A program made the position numbers and the translations under genes. Shown one piece after another: positions 39,282 through 41,187 of a DNA stretch of 41,187 bases. Source of the DNA: Bacteroidales bacterium (lineage in GTDB: Bacteria; Bacteroidota; Bacteroidia; Bacteroidales; Muribaculaceae); the NCBI GenBank assembly GCA_014800385.1, contig JAAVGE010000025.1, positions 1 through 41,187 on the forward strand. The letters run 5' to 3'. The notes beneath the pieces are model-generated. The model did no database searches, was not told the origin of the DNA, and was given only the letters and a program-made list of their open reading frames with translations. Every line of letters begins with the position of its first letter. The stretch's first letter is position 1.

Positions 39282-39511
39282 TCCTTAGGTACGAACATAC
39301 TAAGTGATACGGAAATCCTCTCTGAGTTGATATTTCTTTTTGATTTCCGACTACTATTCTTTTCATGAGAAATAGTTTTTTTCACGGCATCCATGGTAAG
39401 TGATTTATATAGGATGCAGGTTATTAGGATTGGTTTAGTAAGGTTTCATACACAAACCGGTGTATGAAGAAAATGGAAAAGGGTGCATGCGTATCCTTTT
39501 TTATTTTTTTT
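39282..39511 (+). ncRNA. Candidate structured ncRNA, ~230 nt
   Basis: Promoter at 39246-39276; hairpins cggaaatc/gatttccg (39310-39317 with 39342-39349), gcatcc/ggatgc (39387-39392 with 39412-39417), ttcatacac/gtgtatgaa (39445-39468); terminator at the 3' end. Confidence 0.6.
39477..39511 (+). terminator. Intrinsic terminator of candidate ncRNA
   Basis: aaaagggtgc-atgc-gtatcctttt (10-bp stem including G-U pairs) followed by ttattttttt. Confidence 0.7.
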
Positions 39512-39544
39512 ACGATATCACCAATGCAGAGATAACAAAACAGT

Positions 39545-39735
39545 GGGCTGTGTCAAAAATTGAAGCCTGTATTTTATATGTGTTGTACGTTCATGGACAG
39601 TGATGTATATTCGGCGGATGCTCCATGGAGCATCCCTACACTCTTGACAATCAATACATTAACCCCGTAGGGCTGCTCCATGGAGCAGCCGCATCATCCT
39701 TTATACGGCGAGGCTGCGCCTATTATGACACAGCC
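39545..39735 (+). repeat. ~190 bp MITE-like intergenic repeat, copy 5
   Basis: ggctgtgtca ... tgacacagcc is a perfect 10-bp terminal inverted repeat; both internal 20-bp palindromes are present. Confidence 0.92.
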
Positions 39736-39764
39736 TCCTGAGATTATATTGTGTTATTTCAGTT

Positions 39765-40538
39765 CTATTTGAATCGCCAGGTTATGGTTCCCGTCTGGTT
39801 CTTGTCGGAATTTGCCAAGGGGGAGAATTTTGTTTCCAGTGTGGCCTTGATTGTTTTGTTACGCATGGCGTTGTCACCTGCTGCCGCGCCTTCGCCTCCG
39901 GCATAATCGGCACGGATTACCTTCCCTTCAGGATTAACGGTCACGCTTACGCGTATGGTCCCCGACTTACGGCTCGAGTTAGCACCCCACCGCAGGATGG
40001 TACGACCGGCAAGGTCATGACCCTGCTCGCCGGTAGGTTGACCGGATACATTGTCGCCCTCACCTTTGCCGCTTATACCTTCACCTTTTCCGGTACCGGA
40101 AAATTTCATCTGCGACGCGATTTTATTACGGGTATTCTGCTCCTGACGTATCCGCTCCTGCTCAGCCAGCTCCTCCTTTGTAGGACCTGTTTTCTCAGGC
40201 TTTTCCTTAGGGGTAACTTTCATGGGCGACTCCTGCTGCGAAGCCACTTCTGGGGGAGTCACTCCTGCCGGGCCACTGTTGTCCATGTCATGTCCGTCCT
40301 GAAGTGTCTCACCCGGTTGCGGGTCGGCCAGCGGTGCGTCGGAGGGGGTGACATCGCGGAGCATATCGCCCAGATTGATGTAATCGCTCACCAGCAGAAT
40401 CTCGGTGCTGTCAACAGGCACACGACTATCCTCCGGATCCTCGGGAGGCCAGCGCAGGTAGGTGGTTGTGAGCACAAGCAGCAACAGCAGGTGCACCCCA
40501 ACGGCTATGACGGCGGATATGACTTTATCACGTTTCAT
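39765..40538 (-). CDS. tonB: TonB-family energy transducer
   Basis: 257 aa; N-terminal TM, Pro/Lys/Glu-rich linker, C-terminal GTIRVSVTVNPEGKVIRADYAGGE...TKFSPLANSDKNQTGTITWRFK. Confidence 0.85.
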   Translation of the reverse strand: MKRDKVISAVIAVGVHLLLLLVLTTTYLRWPPEDPEDSRVPVDSTEILLVSDYINLGDMLRDVTPSDAPLADPQPGETLQDGHDMDNSGPAGVTPPEVASQQESPMKVTPKEKPEKTGPTKEELAEQERIRQEQNTRNKIASQMKFSGTGKGEGISGKGEGDNVSGQPTGEQGHDLAGRTILRWGANSSRKSGTIRVSVTVNPEGKVIRADYAGGEGAAAGDNAMRNKTIKATLETKFSPLANSDKNQTGTITWRFK

Positions 40539-40963
40539 TGCGGACGTGCTGATTTGGGGGCAGGCTTGGTGGCAAGAACCATCTTGAGGTTACCTTCAGC
40601 ACCAATGTTCAGTATCTCCACTATCTTTCCGTAGGGCACCTCTTCATCGGCGTAGAGTGCAATGAACCCTTCCGGATCGTTTTCATGCGCCAGACGCAGG
40701 AAGGTGACAAGCGTTTCGGGTGTCATCGGCTGAGGTTCCTCACCCTGATAAGAGGCGAAGAGGTTGCTGTTCATGTCAAGATAGACGGTCGTACCGGGTT
40801 TGATTGCCCGTTGCTCCGAACTCTCGGGGAGATTGACCTCCAGAGCCGTAGGCATGACGAAGGTTGACGTAACCATGAAGAATATCAGCAACAGGAAAAT
40901 GACGTCGGTCATTGACGCCATGGAGAATGTCGCCTCCATTCGGTGTTGTGACTTGATTGCCAT
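40535..40963 (-). CDS. exbD: ExbD/TolR-family biopolymer transporter
   Basis: 142 aa; SMASMTDVIFLLLIFFMVTSTFVMPTALEVNLPES; 4-bp overlap with tonB. Confidence 0.93.
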   Translation of the reverse strand: MAIKSQHRMEATFSMASMTDVIFLLLIFFMVTSTFVMPTALEVNLPESSEQRAIKPGTTVYLDMNSNLFASYQGEEPQPMTPETLVTFLRLAHENDPEGFIALYADEEVPYGKIVEILNIGAEGNLKMVLATKPAPKSARPQ

Positions 40964-40980
40964 GATGCTTTATATTATTG

Positions 40981-41168
40981 TTAAGTAGATGTTGAAAATT
41001 AGTTTATACTTAGTTCGTTTCTATTTTCGAGTGATATTTTGTTTTTGAAGAAGGAGTGTAGTGAACTACACGACTGATGAAAAAACGAAATAGTGCCGAA
41101 AAGAGAAATGAAATAAGTAGAAACAACATCTGCTTGATGATATAAAATAATTTTCAACTTCTACTTAT
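40981..41168. repeat. ~185 bp imperfect inverted repeat (long hairpin) between a probable exbB end and exbD
   Basis: Outer arms taagtagatgttgaaaatta / taattttcaacttctactta (19/20), inner arms complementary over much of ~60 bp, centre gtgtag-tgaa-ctacac; one arm carries an extra ~23 nt. Confidence 0.8.
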
Positions 41169-41187
41169 CAGGCCGGTTCGTTAAGCA
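41168..41187 (-). CDS. Probable 3' end of an ExbB/TolQ-like gene (truncated by the window)
   Basis: - strand reads ...L N E P A stop just upstream of exbD; assignment rests mainly on gene order. Confidence 0.35.

Noticed and set aside
119-39735. Target-site duplications flanking the repeats
   Set aside because: Compared flanks of copies 1, 4 and 5 by eye; no consistent duplication seen, so transposition is not proven.

Overview
This looks like a Bacteroidales chromosome segment, probably close to Muribaculaceae (inferred from SusC/SusD pairs, TANNTTTG promoters and gene content; no database was searched). Recognisable content, left to right: a TonB-dependent receptor and a large lipoprotein; pfkA, a DUF2461 protein, a DUF4834-like protein and pssA; an AT-rich secreted hypothetical; miaA, pepT and a methyltransferase; a small membrane protein, a PstS-like lipoprotein and a TPR protein; psd; SusC/SusD pair 1; a surface lipoprotein; SusC/SusD pair 2; a histidine-type (MINPP/phytase-like) phosphatase; an AGCS symporter; ychF; a pldA-like phospholipase; a PgpH-like 7TM-HD protein; a Rel/SpoT enzyme; and TonB and ExbD, with a probable ExbB tail at the window edge. 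The genes are mostly conventional. The noncoding DNA is more interesting: (1) five copies of a ~190 bp non-coding, MITE-like repeat with inverted ends and two internal 20-bp palindromes that can also pair with each other, all in the same orientation; (2) three arrays of a 9-bp unit (TATAARTCT), each 3' of a gene and reading in that gene's direction; (3) a promoter plus structured region plus terminator that looks like an unannotated ~230 nt ncRNA at about 39282-39511; (4) a ~185 bp imperfect inverted repeat between the probable exbB stop and exbD start. All coordinates and pairings were worked out by eye.
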